In this document: positions 12,334 through 25,570 of the stretch, one piece after another
Position numbering within the stretch: position 1 is the stretch's first letter
Layout of the letters: every line of letters starts with the position of its first letter
NCBI GenBank assembly: GCA_905183005.1
Contig: CAJJDO010000005.1
Span: forward strand, 62,001 to 126,000
Reading direction: 5' to 3'
Source: Paramecium pentaurelia
Lineage: Eukaryota > Ciliophora > Oligohymenophorea > Peniculida > Parameciidae
Length of the DNA: 64,000 bases
Position numbers and translations under genes: made by a program
Notes under the pieces: generated by a model
Databases searched by the model: none
The model's input: only the letters and a program-made list of their open reading frames with translations
What the model was told of the DNA's origin: nothing

Positions 12334-12814
12334 TTAAAATGGTACACAACTTTATTATTTTTTATTTCTTTTATATTTTATACAGTCAGGTTAGAATGTA
12401 GGCTAAATATTAATTAAGTATTTACTTAAATCTATATTTTTTTATGCTATTGAATTTATTTATTGTATAATGGTTATTGTGAATTTTCATCAAATCTCAT
12501 AAATGATATATTCTTAATTAATAAGGATAGATACATTGAGTTAAGAAATATTTTCTTTTGGAATGAAATAAGGATTCCACTATAAGTTCATTATTTCAAA
12601 TTTAAATATAATTATTGATAAACATATAAATTAATATATCTCATAGTTTAAAACTTAGAGTTCTTAAAAAAGAATTAACCGCCTATAAAAATTGTTTTGA
12701 TATTAGGGTTGTTAAAAGATTTTCAATACAATCTTAATTTAACTCTTATAAATCAATTATATTTTGAAACTTAAAAGTCCACTTTTTATAAAATTGTAAT
12801 TTAGTGATTATTAT
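12334..12814. other. Upstream region of cyclin gene, no gene seen
   Basis: AT-rich sequence 5' of the cyclin start, cut by the N at 12815. The same bases appear again at 13483-13963. I see no sustained Gln-reassigned frame with protein-like composition on either strand. Confidence 0.5.
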
Positions 12815-12815
12815 N

Positions 12816-13482
12816 ATTATTCTTAAAATTTGTAGGATTAGGTATTACAGTATTAATATTATCACTAATAATTGTGATGCTTGATTCATCACATTCTAAT
12901 GTAAGTCCTATCTGCTTTTATTCTCCCATAGATATACACCTATTATTTTTTTTATATTTTATTAGGTTATTAGGACTTTATTTTTTAATTGTTCTTTCAC
13001 TAAATTAATTAGAATTATCCTCTGGAATATAAAATTTAGGAACATTTATTGTTTCAATTTTTCTATCTTCTCTTTGTGAATTACAACTATATATGTTTTT
13101 CAATATATTATTACTTTTCACAATTAGAATAATATGAATTAGTAGTATTAGTGTTATTATTTTATTGTATATTAGAAATCATAAAATAAGCACCTGAATT
13201 TCCTTAAACAACATGACTATATTAACGATGATTCTTTTTAAAATGAGATTTATTGCTATTATGTTCTATTGAATTATTTCTAGATAGATTTTGTTCCTTT
13301 AAGAAAGACTCAAAAGTAATTTATTAATTTTGAAAATCCTTTCTCTCCCAAATAGCTGATCCTTTAAGATTTTCATTCTATATATTTTATTAGATGCTTT
13401 TAGGTTTGCTGAATATTGGTTTTAAACTTAATTGTGCTACTTTTGTTAAAGTTTGATTAGAAGTTTATTGAGGAACATTCAT
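12816..13482 (-). CDS. 5' fragment of cyclin gene (duplicate of 11667-12333)
   Basis: Copy of the N-terminal half of the cyclin, offset 1149, cut at its 3' side by the contig start. Assembly duplicate. Confidence 0.85.
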
Positions 13483-14346
13483 TTAAAATGGTACACAACT
13501 TTATTATTTTTTATTTCTTTTATATTTTATACAGTCAGGTTAGAATGTAGGCTAAATATTAATTAAGTATTTACTTAAATCTATATTTTTTTATGCTATT
13601 GAATTTATTTATTGTATAATGGTTATTGTGAATTTTCATCAAATCTCATAAATGATATATTCTTAATTAATAAGGATAGATACATTGAGTTAAGAAATAT
13701 TTTCTTTTGGAATGAAATAAGGATTCCACTATAAGTTCATTATTTCAAATTTAAATATAATTATTGATAAACATATAAATTAATATATCTCATAGTTTAA
13801 AACTTAGAGTTCTTAAAAAAGAATTAACCGCCTATAAAAATTGTTTTGATATTAGGGTTGTTAAAAGATTTTCAATACAATCTTAATTTAACTCTTATAA
13901 ATCAATTATATTTTGAAACTTAAAAGTCCACTTTTTATAAAATTGTAATTTAGTGATTATTATAATTATTCATTTTATTTTTGTGTAAATAAATTAAAAA
14001 TACTTATTTTATGTATAAACAATAATTTTATTATTTTTATGATTTTCAAAAGAATTTTATAAAATTTAGTTTGTACATTTTATCAAAACAAATAGATACA
14101 TATTCTATATAATAATAACAAATAATACTTATAAAACAAATAGATTTGTATTAAGTTTATTGTTGAAATTAAATATATTATTTTATTAGATAAACAATAC
14201 ACCGCCAAATGTAAAATATTGTAGATCTAAGGAGCTATACAAATAATTTCAATAATAAATTATATATTTAAGATTGATTTGAATTGGCTTAAATTTTTTG
14301 ATATTCTATTGTTCATTATTTGTCTAATATTAATTATTTAATTTAT
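13483..14346. other. Intergenic, cyclin/exportin divergent spacer
   Basis: The first 481 bases duplicate 12334-12814. The rest is unique A+T-rich sequence before the exportin ATG. Nothing recognisable is seen. Confidence 0.5.
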
Positions 14347-17300
14347 ATGAATAAAACATCTGAACTTTAATAGACAATACATAATTATTGTTTACAATCA
14401 TATTCTGCTGGAGATTTTGCGGTATTGAATATATTTGACATTTATTAGAAGAATCAATAAATTTTAGAGCTATTGAGAAAATTCATATTGGATTGGAATA
14501 ATTTGCCTATATTGAAAAGCCTTATTGAAGTAGATTGTAAGTAAGAGACTACCTTTGTAATTTACTAATTACTTCAGAAAGCAATTGCTTCAGGTTGTAA
14601 ATTTGTTAATGTTCTTCAAAATTCATAGAGAAAATCATAAAGTTATGAAGAATATGAAAGGTAAATAAATTATAATTATTTTAGCAATGAAAGATAACAT
14701 TTTACAACAATTGTGACAACTCACTTGGATATTGTGATAAATTATTTTACAAAAGGTTTGTAGCATTAAATTTATGTTTAAAACACAGTTTTATTTGCTC
14801 TTGCCTTTATGTTAAGAAAATATTGGTCTGAAATAATTGGAACAGAGTAATTAGTTGAAAAATTAATAAACACATTTTTTTATACTTAAAATGTTTAAAT
14901 TTTAACTTTAGGATGCAAATTATTTGAAAATCTATTGAGTTGTGTTCGATAATATTATTATGCAACTGGATATTTAGAATTTAGAAAAATCATGATGGGA
15001 TTTCAAAGGTTGTTATTTATTATTTTCTTTTAGATAATCTTTATCTACATTACTTGAATAGACTCATAAACTTGTTTAAAATTAATTGAAAATTGGAACA
15101 TTTTTATAAATTTATCAATTAGATAAATCATATGCTGATTCATTAATATAATTACTTAACTCATTCTTGACATTTAACTTCAATCTAAGTTTTTATGAAA
15201 TTGATGTTGATCATGATTCAAAAGAAAACTTTATAATTAATGTAATAACATAATTTAATACTTTATTTAGTTCCCTGATTCTTATTTTAAAATTATTAAT
15301 GATGAAAAGTTGAATCAGGAATATTTTAGAGCTATTATTGATTTTTATCCTTTAGATTAAGCAATATCAATTAGAATTTTAAATATTATCTAAAGAATTT
15401 CATCAGCAAGATTGTCCTTATTTTTTTAAAAGCACAATTTTAAAAAGATATTAAGAAGAACATTATGGGAAGGATTACTATTTTTGTTAAATAATTATGA
15501 ATTATATTTGAACAATACTGATTTTTCAAATGAAGTTTGCTCTTTTGCAATAAGATTAGTAGTAAATTACTTTTTGTTATTTATTAGTCTAATTTTACAT
15601 TAAAAAAATTACGAAAATTTTAAGATTTGTTTGATTAATGTGTAAATTAATTAAATAAAATAAATCAAATAATCTTAAATAATCAAGGAATAAAATTATC
15701 ATCTAACAGTGTTTTCATCAAATTATAAGAAGTATGGCATCAATTTTTATTTTAAATAAACATATACAGTTCTTAATATCTTTAATAATTTAAACTACTT
15801 TAAAATTCTGTAAATTTAAGTTTTAAGTTATTAATTCATGCATTTTATAATGGAAATCCTTTTTCTGAAATACCACCCAATTATCCTATTAAGAAAATTA
15901 AGAAATTCTTAGATAAAGGATTTCATTTATGCATATAAGTTTATTAATAAAATACAGTTGAATGTATAAATGTGATTTCAGACTTATTAAACAATCTACC
16001 CATTATTGTATATAATATTAATTATTTTAGCAAGTTTAAACATTACAACCTTAAGAACAACTCATTACTTTATGTAAGAATTTATTGAAATTAAGAAAAA
16101 TTTAGTTCTTTGTTGTGTCTAATATCTGCATTAGTATTAAGTCCAGCCTAGATTGAATATCTAAGTGGAGGTGAATCTTAATTTTAATAGGGTAAAATTG
16201 AAGGACATCCTTAAGCTCGTATATTATTATAAGCAATACTTGATTTGATTGCATTTACAAATAAAATAAATATTCCTGCTGATGTAATAATTACAATTAA
16301 GTTAAAAATAGAATTATGTTTGCAAGTTGTACCACACTAGTATTCTAATATTTATTTAAACATATATATCTTAGACTATAGAAAATTTATATTTTGATGA
16401 AATTTAAAAAACAGTCATATCATAATCATAATTGTAATTCATTATTTATATTAATAGATCAATGAATTTAGGAAATGATAACTAAGGACAATAAAACTAT
16501 TTAATAGTTATTGAAAGTTGCTTAGAAAAATGGTAATTTTTAAGTATAATTATAGTTTTTAAATATTTACATTTCATGATCCAGATTTAGTAGAATTTAG
16601 CTTTATTATTTTATAATATACATATGAAAAGTATTTATTGATTTAAATATTTAGATTAAAGAGATAATTGGATAGAAGGTTCTTTAGATAGAGTTCTATC
16701 AGTAGTATGTTGAAGTAATTCTTTTTATAGATGGATTTAACATGTTTTAATGAAGTTTAGTATATAAAGAAAAGAAAATAAGTTTATAAATTGGTTTCTT
16801 TAGTTTGGGTTGATGATTAATTAGATGATTATGTTCCTGCATTAGTTGATATTTACAAATAAATAAAAAAATCTATTATTAATGAAACTAATAAAATAAA
16901 TATGCTTAAATATTTATGGGATATGATTGGAGTAGTAGATGAATTAGAAGTAGATAGTATATATAGAGTATTCTTAAGAATTGTGTAATATATATATTAT
17001 ATAAAATTAGATTTCCTGATTTATCATCTCTATTATCTACTGATAACACTTAAATATTTGTATAAGATTATGATTCTTCTTTAGGATTAACAGCACTCTT
17101 ATGTTCAATATTCAAAAATAAGTAATTAAATAAAAATACAATTAGAAATACAAGATTATCAAATGAAAACATTTAAATTCTACTCTATTAAATATATGGC
17201 AAAGCTACAACATTTTTTATTACATCTATTGATTATTTAATATTGCAAGCTTAAACTAGTATATAATAAGGTTAGCAAGTGAAAGATGGAATTTTGAAAA

Positions 17301-18127
17301 TGGCAGCTAAATTGTTAAAAGTAATGGGTTAGATTTCAAGTTCTAAATAAATAAATTAAGGGTTTTTTGTAATATATTAAGATTCATCATATTTAAATTT
17401 GTTCAAAAAGTAATTGTAGCTTATAATTGCATATAAACCATTATTCCTAAACTTAATAAAATATAAAAAGTATTTGTTTGAATGTTTGGAAGGGATCTGT
17501 TCTGAACATAGTGAGACATTAGCATATAGATGTGGATCAGATGTTTATTTAGATTTATTAATTATATCAGATAGTACTTTAAAAGAGATATTGAATTTTA
17601 AATAACTTAAAGGTGAAGAATAAATTAATGAAGAAGCACTATAAATATCTTAAATTGCTAGTATTCTATGCAATGTTATGCAATTCTTAATATAAGAAGG
17701 AGTTATTGGTGAATAAATGGATACAGAAATGATTAAGAAGAAAACATTAGAAGTTTATACAACAGGCAAATAAGTTTTAATTTCCCTTTTTTCATCAGCC
17801 TTTACAATTATTGTTGCATTTCCTAAGATTTTAAAATTTTCAACACCAAATTGTGAGATTTTGTTTGCCATTTCTTTATTTAATCCAAATGAAGTAAAAT
17901 ATTAAATTTATAATAGTTTTAATAATTACTTATTTAATTGATTTAAGAATATAAAAATACAATTCAATTGCATCAATAAACTTTGGAGTTTATAACATTA
18001 GGATATCAAGGTAAGCAAATTAAATATAATAGTTTTGAACAACTATTTGAATAGTACTACCAAAGAGTTATTTACTAAATAAATTAAATAAGCTTTAGAA
18101 TAAGTTTGTGTTTAAGAAGAATTCTGA
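14347..18127 (+). CDS. Exportin-7-like karyopherin (RanBP16/17 family; exportin-4 as alternative)
   Basis: Importin-beta superfamily receptor, about 1,140 residues of alpha-solenoid, expected to bind Ran-GTP and cargo at nuclear pores. I aligned from memory one internal stretch, EYFRAIIDFYPLDQAISIRI followed by LNIIQRISSARLSLFFQKHN, with the exportin-7 block around FFDLYHSIPP...VQIASVRRSLF; spacing and hydrophobic pattern agree, as does the following LLNNYE and SNFT. Total length fits exportin-4 or -7 (1,090-1,150). About 14 introns of 22-35 nt are needed, an intron-dense gene for this window. One intron (gtattc...cttag, about 16340-16375) is 35 nt, and its neighbour could be placed two ways. 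The stop is TGA 18125-18127. The subfamily call is inference; membership of the karyopherin superfamily is more secure. Confidence 0.65.
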
Positions 18128-18401
18128 ATTATAGTATTTATCAATTATAATTGTTTGATTATGTTAACAAGTTTAGAATATATTATTAAAAATATAGTAA
18201 TAAGTCATAAATCCAATTTTATTGAATTAACATTCAATAATTTAATCATTTTTATACTTTTCCTTAATATAAAATAAGTTATATACAAACATCTAAAAGT
18301 TAATAAGATGATTTAGTATTTAAGAATAAGAATTGAATATTATGAAACCTATTTTTTAAATACATTTATTTTGTTAACAATCATAAAATTATATTAATCA
18401 T

Positions 18402-19466
18402 ATGAGGTAATAGCCATACTTCATTAAACCTGTGAATCATTTATCATATAGAAATCAATCAAGTAAACAAAGCTTTAGTCAATAATAAAGTGAGGAATCA
18501 AAATCAAAAAGTTAAAATCGATTATCCAATATTAAAAGGCCTGCTCCCATAATTACTCAACCTATTACATCTCCTTAATTAAAAAGGATGAACAATTAGT
18601 ATTAATTATAAATTTGATATAGATTGAGAATTTTAAAAAGTAATAAAGTAGATTTACCATCCTTACCTTCACCTCAAATACAATAATAATGTGATTAATC
18701 TTTGTCAAAATTTAAAAGCTTTGAAAATCTTAATATCTAAATGAGGTAGCCAACACCAAGAAGATTTAAATCTGATGAACCTAATATCAATGAACTTACA
18801 ACTTAACCAAAAAAAACTATTCGCTTCAGTTAGCATAGTAATATTAGATTGAGAAATGATTCAGCAAAAGCTAGAAATAGATCAAATCATGTACCTTTTC
18901 AAAAAACTAATACTGAACCAAGTGAAATAGTTCATTCTCCAATTAAGCATAAAGCAAAGAGAGATTTTGATGATTCAAGAGAAATTCTATATTAATTGTA
19001 AAGAGGTTACTCAAAAGAAAAGAAATCTATATTAAAGACAGAACCAGATGATCCTTATAGAATAGGTAGTATATGTGAGAATAGGAATTCAACAAGTCTA
19101 AAAAGACAGTTTGGCCATCAATATATTAATGAATCACAAAGATTCACAACTAAACATCTTATAGATATGCCTTGTGATGATGAATTTTCTTAGTTTTTTA
19201 AAGAAGATGATAATTAAAGTAATTTTAAGAATACCTAAAAAAATGCTAATCATTAAAATTAAATTAGTCAATAAACAAAAGAAAAAATCTTAGATTTGCT
19301 CTTTCTTTCAACTGGAGAATTGAAAAAAAAATTTAATGAATAAAGTAGAATTTAATATTCAAAAATTACTAATAAAATATAGCAAAATAAACCAATAGTA
19401 CCTAAAAGTAGATTTCCCAATGACTTTTTTAATGTTTTGCATTCTAATGAATCTCAATTATTTTGA
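18402..19466 (+). CDS. Low-complexity basic protein, function unknown
   Basis: 346 residues after one 24-nt intron. Rich in Ser, Asn, Lys, Arg and Pro, with many short proline-basic stretches (IKRPAPIITQPITSPQLKR, MRQPTPRRFKSDEP) and no hydrophobic segment, so probably intrinsically disordered. Two similar MRQP starts occur at the N terminus and in the middle. Such composition is common among ciliate cortical and cytoskeletal proteins, but I cannot assign a function. It follows the exportin by 274 bp on the same strand. Confidence 0.6.
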
Positions 19467-19737
19467 TTTATAATCTCTATTATTCTATCTTTTAAATTAT
19501 CATATTTATTGTTTATTTTCAATTTTATAATATCTATACATCTTAATAATATTCTCTAAAATTGAGTATATAATTAATGATCTAAATTATGTTAGACATA
19601 TGTTTAATTCAATAATTATGACCTCTAATATATTATAATAAAAATTAGTCAATTCATTATATTTAAAATAAAATAAGACGTCATTTATTGAGGAATAAAA
19701 ACGACTAGCTTTTTTTTTTGTTTCATTATTATTACAA

Positions 19738-20930
19738 ATGAAGACAATAATCCTTGCCTTAGCACTCATCGTGTTAGCCTCATCAACATAAGCTGATGTC
19801 ATTGCAACAATCAAGAAGATTGATTAATCACCATTCGGAAGAACATTGTTCGACACCATCTGGCTCGAACTCTAAACAGGAGATCCATTGGACAGATTAC
19901 TCTAAACCTTGACAGATTTGGAAGACAGATATGTTGCTGAATAAAAGGAAGACGATGCCAGAAACCACGAATACTAAGATGCATGCACAGTTGTAAGACA
20001 CATACACTTATACAATTCTAGGACATCTCAGCTTTCGATAAGGATTTGGCTGAATCTAACAGAAAGAAGATTGAATTAGAAGCTAGATTAGAAGGATAAT
20101 TATACCCATAAAGAGGAATCTTATAAGGATTAGTTGCCTAAAAATAAGCTGAAGTCAAGGGATACTAAAAGGATTTAGATGAACTCGATGCTTAAAGAGC
20201 TGAAGAAAATGCTGACTTTGAAGAGAAAGTCTTAGAACACTAAGAAGCCACAGCTATCATTGCTGAAGCTAGAAGACTCTTCGCTGATAACATTGAACAC
20301 GAATCCTTCATCTAAAAAGGAAAAGCCACAAGATAACCAGCTCACAAATTCACCAAGGAAGTTGCTAGCATGATCTAAAAGCATTTCACCTAATCTGCTA
20401 AGAAGGCTGCAAAATTCTAACACAGAAAGGGATATAGCAAATTATTCAAAGCTTTCGCCACAATTGCCTCAAAAGTTGAATAATTAGCTGATGCTGGAGC
20501 TGTCTCAAAGATCATCGATTTAGCTGATGAATTATTAGCCAAGATTGCTGATTCATTGTCCTTATTGAGATTCGCTGAAGATAAGAGAGTTGAAGCATAC
20601 AAGAAATCCAGAAACTTTGTTGTCATCTCCCTCACTGTTGCCGGAACTGCTCTTGCTAACGCTCAATCAGATTTGGCTGCTTTGAATGATGTCATTGCTT
20701 AAGTTGAAGCCTCACTTGACACCACCAACTAAAGAATTGAAAACGTTTCTGCTGACAGAACTGACAGATTCACCTAATGTGAAGAAGCCGTCTAAGATTA
20801 CTAAGATGCCAGATCTGCCAGAACCTCTGACAGAGATGTTGTTTCATAAACCATCGGATTAGTCAACAAGGAATTAAGAACCTTAAGAGAATAATTAGCC
20901 TTAAGATAATCAGCTGGAGAAGAAATCTGA
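19738..20930 (+). CDS. Trichocyst matrix protein (TMP) precursor
   Basis: Secretory-granule protein that crystallises in Paramecium trichocysts, the dart-like exocytotic organelles. 387 residues after one 29-nt intron. The N-terminal signal peptide is MKTIILALALIVLASSTQAD. The rest is an almost wholly helical, heptad-like protein rich in Ala, Glu, Lys, Gln and Leu (NRKKIELEARLEGQLYPQRG; QAEVKGYQKDLDELDAQRAE). TMP precursors are normally cleaved into two polypeptides; a basic, His-containing segment in the middle (about 150-200) could be the cleavage region. Codon use differs from neighbours: many GCC, ACC, ATC, TTC and AAG codons, so GC is clearly higher, as expected for a very highly expressed gene family. 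TAA is still used for Gln. Confidence 0.9.
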
Positions 20931-21048
20931 TAATGATTCATTTATCATAAAAATTATTCTAAATCAACACCAAATTCTTTTCAATATTATAGATTATTTT
21001 AAATATATAAAGTTATTAATATTAATGTAATTTAATTTAGTAGAGAAT

Positions 21049-21453
21049 TCAATTAAAGTCCTCATCTGTTAACTTTATATGTATAATTGGTCTAACTAAG
21101 TTTGGATATTCAGTAAATATCTAATTAAGAAGATCTAATTTTAATGCTCCAGGTTGCTTCTTTACCTTATTTACACTTTTATCTTTTCTTTATAAAACTC
21201 TATCCACTGATGATTTACTCTTAAATTATTTAATATAATTTACAATAGCTTCAGTAAACTCTTGTCCAACTGAATTAATTTATATATCATTTAACTATTG
21301 TTATAATTATGTTTTTTATTATTTAAGATTTGAGATCTCTTGATTTGCTACACCAAGTTAAGATTCTAATTGATATATATGTTTCTCCATTTATTGCAAT
21401 TTTTAAATCATATATTCTTCATGTTACTATGTGGTTGTATGTTGCTGGTGCAT
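21049..21453 (-). CDS. Small coiled-coil protein, function unknown
   Basis: 134 residues, no intron needed. Begins MHQQHTTTQQHEEYMIQKLQ, continues with a heptad coiled coil (MEKHIYQLESQLGVANQEIS...), then a globular C terminus with LDLLNQIFTEYPNLVRPIIH and an acidic end (TDEDFN). No family recognised. It shares strand and neighbourhood with the coiled-coil gene ending at 21498, only 44 bp away. Confidence 0.65.
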
Positions 21454-21497
21454 CTAAATTCGTTAATTATTTATTTATTATTTAATAAATAGAAAAT

Positions 21498-22615
21498 TCA
21501 TTTAAATTATACAGAATCCATAGAATAATCTCTTTTAGCATATCGACAATACTCTAATGACTTTACTCTCTAAGGTCTTTTTCTCTTTATTGTCTTATTT
21601 ATTTCTTTGAAAGGATTGTCTTTCAAAATTGGAATAAATGAATAAGCATCATATCCAATAACTTTTCTTAAATAATCTAATTTAATTGGACTTTAATTAT
21701 TTTTGATTTTAAGTTTTTATGAATAGCTTTCATCTAATGTAATTGTTGGTTTACGAGCTCTTTCAAAATGTACTTTATTTAAGAGATATTATCTTTCAAA
21801 TCCATCAAGTTCTTTAGGTAGTTTTGAAGGATCAAAGTCTTAATTTAATTATTTTACTTTACGAATAATATCTCTAAATAAATTAATAAATTTACATTAT
21901 TGGTGCACCTCCATAATTAGAAATATTACATTAATTATAAAGGTAATCTAATAGATTATCTTTTTTTTATTTTTCTAATATGAGATATTTTTAAAGATCT
22001 TTTTCTAAATTTACCTTCTTTTAGATATTAATTTAATTTTCTATTTTGATTAGATAACGTTCTCTTTTCTTTTGATTAATTAATTTCCATAATTCAGTAT
22101 ATTATTCATTATATTCTTTCATATATTAATCAACAAATGTTTATAGTTAGTTTTTTTGTATACATTCATTTCGATATTTCTTTTAAATTTTTTATGATTG
22201 AATTACATTTTCTTGAGAATTAGTGAGATAGTGAGCTATCTAACTCATTTCTCTTGCTAAATTAGTTGATTTTTCTTCCAATTATTCTATCTAAATTAAA
22301 ATGTATTAATACTTCATCCTCCTTTTTTTATAATTTATATGATAAATTCTCCATTGTAGTTTTTTATTTAGACAATTTCTATTTGATTTAAATAATTTCA
22401 TCTTTTATGTTTTATAATTAAGTATTCATTTCATCCTCAAAATCTCCAATTTAATTCTGTTTCTTAACAATACAAGTATTTTATATGGATATTTCAGTTC
22501 TAACTCTTGATTTTTTTGTTAATTGACTATTCCAATTATCTAATTTACTAGGTGATGTTCCAAAGTCATCTTATTATCCTTCTGACTCTATAGTTTGAAA
22601 AGTTAATCTTTTCAT
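21498..22615 (-). CDS. Coiled-coil protein, function unknown
   Basis: 357 residues after two 22-nt introns (1074 nt spliced). The N terminus has a Ser/Thr-rich stretch (TSPSKLDNWNSQL). A long coiled coil runs from about residue 60 to 215, followed by a conserved-looking globular part with ISNYGGAPINDIIRKV, FDPSKLPKELDGFERQYL, ARKPTITLDESYSQKLKI and a basic end (KRKRPQRVKSLEYCRYAKRD). Likely cytoskeletal by composition, but I cannot name it. The start at 22615 lies 158 bp from the divergent gene at 22774. Confidence 0.65.
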
Positions 22616-22773
22616 TATTCTATATACTTTAATTGAAATAAAAAATATAGTTAACTTGCTTAATTATTATATTTTATTAATAATTATAATCTACTTAGTA
22701 TTCTTAAAGATTAGAGTATCAAGTTTAATAATCAAATAATCATTAACGAAATCACAAAATAAATATTAATAAT

Positions 22774-23914
22774 ATGAGTAAATAAAATATGTATATTTAT
22801 TTATTATTTTAGTCATAATTTGGATCATGGACTATTAAAAGTAAATGATTCAATAACTTAATCAATTTCGAAGGTAATACCAATAGGAAATGAAACTTCT
22901 ATTTATAAACTAAATTTTAATGAATTATAAACAGGAACTGATAGAAAGATTAGTAAATCATGCAGAGATAATCTAAGTTACACTCCTCATCAAAATAAAT
23001 TCTATGGATATTGTCAATTTCCAAAATAAAAGTTAAATAGTGGAAAACTAACCGAAAGTAGAATGACAACGTTGTAGTAATAATCTACCATTTCAGTTGA
23101 AAAATCATAAGTAAAACCTCAAACACCAAATACTCAACCTCATACAGCATCTATTATGAATGGAAAACGTCTCAAAGTAAAAAATAGTGAAATTCTTTTC
23201 TAAGATAATCCCTATCATTTAAGTGGTAATATGTAAGATGTAATATAAAATTATCAGAAAAGCACTATTCAAAGCTTTGTATTTAGAAAAGGTAGTTCTT
23301 CTATTAATCGAAATAAATCATAAACTAGCCAAAATTAATAAAGATTTGTATGCAAGTATATTAATCATAGACAGATCAATTCCCCTCCAATTAATTTAAT
23401 TAACAAATTTATAATAAATCTAGATTAATAGAAATTATAAAATGAGCAAAGTAATTAAACAGAGAATCTTAAAATAACTCTTGGAACTGATAGAGGAAGA
23501 TTAACAATTGAAAATGAAACTCCTGATGAAAAATAAAATAGATCTTTATCTAAATCTTTATATTAAACGTTGGATCTCTCACTACAAGCAGATACAATAT
23601 AAGCAACACATATGAGATCTTTAAATACTGATATTAATTCAAGTGCTATTTTATGTGATTAAAATAATCGCAAGGTTAGTGAAATCTATTAATCATTTAT
23701 TTTTAAATCAAATTTGTAAATGAATCAGAACAAATTGATTACAACTAAATAATAATTAGAAAATTCTTAAAGGTTAGAAAAAGAATTAGAATTATATCCT
23801 GAAATTAAATAACCAAAAGAACAGAGAAAAACTAAATAATATAGAGCAAAAATTTATACAGAATCCGAATTATCAAAGAAAGAGAAGGATCTAAATACCA
23901 ATTATCTTATTTGA
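22774..23914 (+). CDS. Ser/Asn/Gln-rich protein, function unknown
   Basis: 372 residues after a single 22-nt intron at 22791-22812 very close to the start (only five full codons before it). Low complexity, no hydrophobic segment, several basic-proline patches (KPQTPNTQPHTASIM). The C-terminal part is a charged helix (LEKELELYPEIKQPKEQRKT). No domain recognised. Confidence 0.6.
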
Positions 23915-24257
23915 AATATAATAATATACTTATTGAAATGTGTTATTTTCTTATAAACTTAACAAATATTTTCTAAAGTCTGGTATATCATTCCTAAATA
24001 TAATAAAGTTATCATTTTAATTAACAGTTTTCTGTTTTTATTTATATATAATAAATTAAAGTTGTTCTATTTGAATTTAATTAACATATATAATAAAATG
24101 GAAGAACACTTTTTGTAATTTTTTAGATAGATTAATATTAAACTTAAAGTCTTTACATTTTATAAAATACAAATCATTTTAATTGAATGAAGTGACTTTA
24201 TTTATGGTTTTATAATAATAATAAGAATCATGTTATTTATAAAATTATGTAATTAAA
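23915..24257. other. Intergenic, nothing recognised
   Basis: AT-rich spacer between two plus-strand genes. I see no coding frame or repeat. Confidence 0.5.
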
Positions 24258-25117
24258 ATGAATTGTTTACAATGCATTAAAAGATGCTTTAAAAACATCA
24301 GATAAAATTTTGATGGATAAGATGCTTCTTTTCAACTCTCTACTCAAAATAGTCAAATCCGAAAGAAAAAAACACTAGTTTTAGATTTGGATGAAACTTT
24401 AGTACACTGTGAATTTAAAGAAAATCCAAATTTTCATTATGAAACTATTTTAGATGTTTGGCATAGAGGAGTTTTATATACGGTTTATTTATGTAAAAGA
24501 CCTTACCTAAGAGAATTTCTCTAATAAATGAGTGCTTATTATGAAATTATTGTATTTACTGCTGGTTATGAGTCTTATTGTGATAAAGTCTTATAACATA
24601 TAGATGTTGATAGACATATTTCTGATTATTTTGCTAGATCGAATTGCAGATTTGTAAATGGAATTTGCTTAAAAGACTTATCTATTTTAGACAGACCCTT
24701 AGATTAATTAATATTCATTGATGTATGTATAAAAGATCATCTTAATCTTAGAATAATCCTAATGCATTTGAGATGTAACCAGATAATGGATTATTAATTC
24801 CTTCATTTTTAGATTCTGATGAAGATGAATGTCTTTTAAAATTAATTCCATTTTTGAAATAAATGGCTAATAAATCTAAACTAATTCCTGTTTCTTCTTT
24901 CTTATCTGATTATGAATCAATTCATGGAGTACTCTTTAATGATAATTAAGTAACCTTATAATGTTAGGCTGATGGAGATGAAGTTAGTTTAAGTGAAGAA
25001 AGTTTTATTGTTCTAGAATATATTTAAAAACATAGAAAGACATAAACTTCTTAATAATAATAAAAATAATTTATCAAGACCATAGCATAGAGAAGTTAAA
25101 CTCTCTTTTCAGGTTGA
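24258..25117 (+). CDS. SCP/FCP1-type (NIF domain) protein phosphatase
   Basis: HAD-superfamily phosphatase of the kind that dephosphorylates the RNA polymerase II CTD or nuclear-envelope targets. 276 residues after one 29-nt intron (24723-24751). The catalytic DxDxT signature is present as LVLDLDETLVH (about residue 45), where both Asp are catalytic. The family lines RPYLREFLQQM, YEIIVFTAGYESYCDKVL and LIFIDNNPNAFEMQPDNGLL follow; the intron falls just after LIFID. Then come a SCP-like LLKLIPFLKQM and a Gln-rich tail. The N terminus has a Cys pair (NCLQCIKRC) that might be acylated. The substrate cannot be told from sequence. Confidence 0.88.
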
Positions 25118-25570
25118 TGTTATTTTTAATTATTTATAATAATTTCAATATTCTGAAAGAACTTAAATATTACAAAGCCAAAAATAATAAATCTAATTAT
25201 ATTATTAAATACAAATAATAAATATCATTGTATATTACCATTTATTTATTAATATATAATTTAAAAGAGGATAAATGATGGATTGACAGTCTATAATTAA
25301 TTTACTCTAATAATTTATCAATTCAAATAAATTTATTATTTAATTAAAATCACAATAAAGATTTAAATTATTTTTCAAAACTCTCAAGTACAAAATAATC
25401 TCATCAATTCAATTAATTATTCATTATTCACCAATGTTTTAGAGATTGTTTTTGGAAATTACTTAAACTTCAAATTTAAAGATAATATCAGAGCTATTTA
25501 TATCTCAATTTATAATTGTACACACAATTAAAAAAAACACAATATTATAAATATCTTAAATTTCCTCATC
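25118..25570. other. Intergenic, nothing recognised
   Basis: Strongly AT-rich, with many in-frame TGA/TCA. No gene or repeat seen. Confidence 0.5.

Larger units (their letters stand above)
11667..13963. repeat. 1148-bp direct repeat around a single N: overlapping contig ends (artefact)
   Basis: 11667-12814 recurs at 12816-13963 with the N at 12815 between them. It holds the 5' part of the cyclin gene and its upstream region. Confidence 0.9.

Noticed and set aside
5176..13963. Real tandem segmental duplications of cyclin, zinc-finger and LRR genes
   Set aside because: Copies end exactly at single Ns and look identical, which fits contig overlap far better than biology.
20232..20635. Minus-strand ORFs of 63 and 72 aa
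   Set aside because: They are antisense shadows of the trichocyst matrix protein gene.
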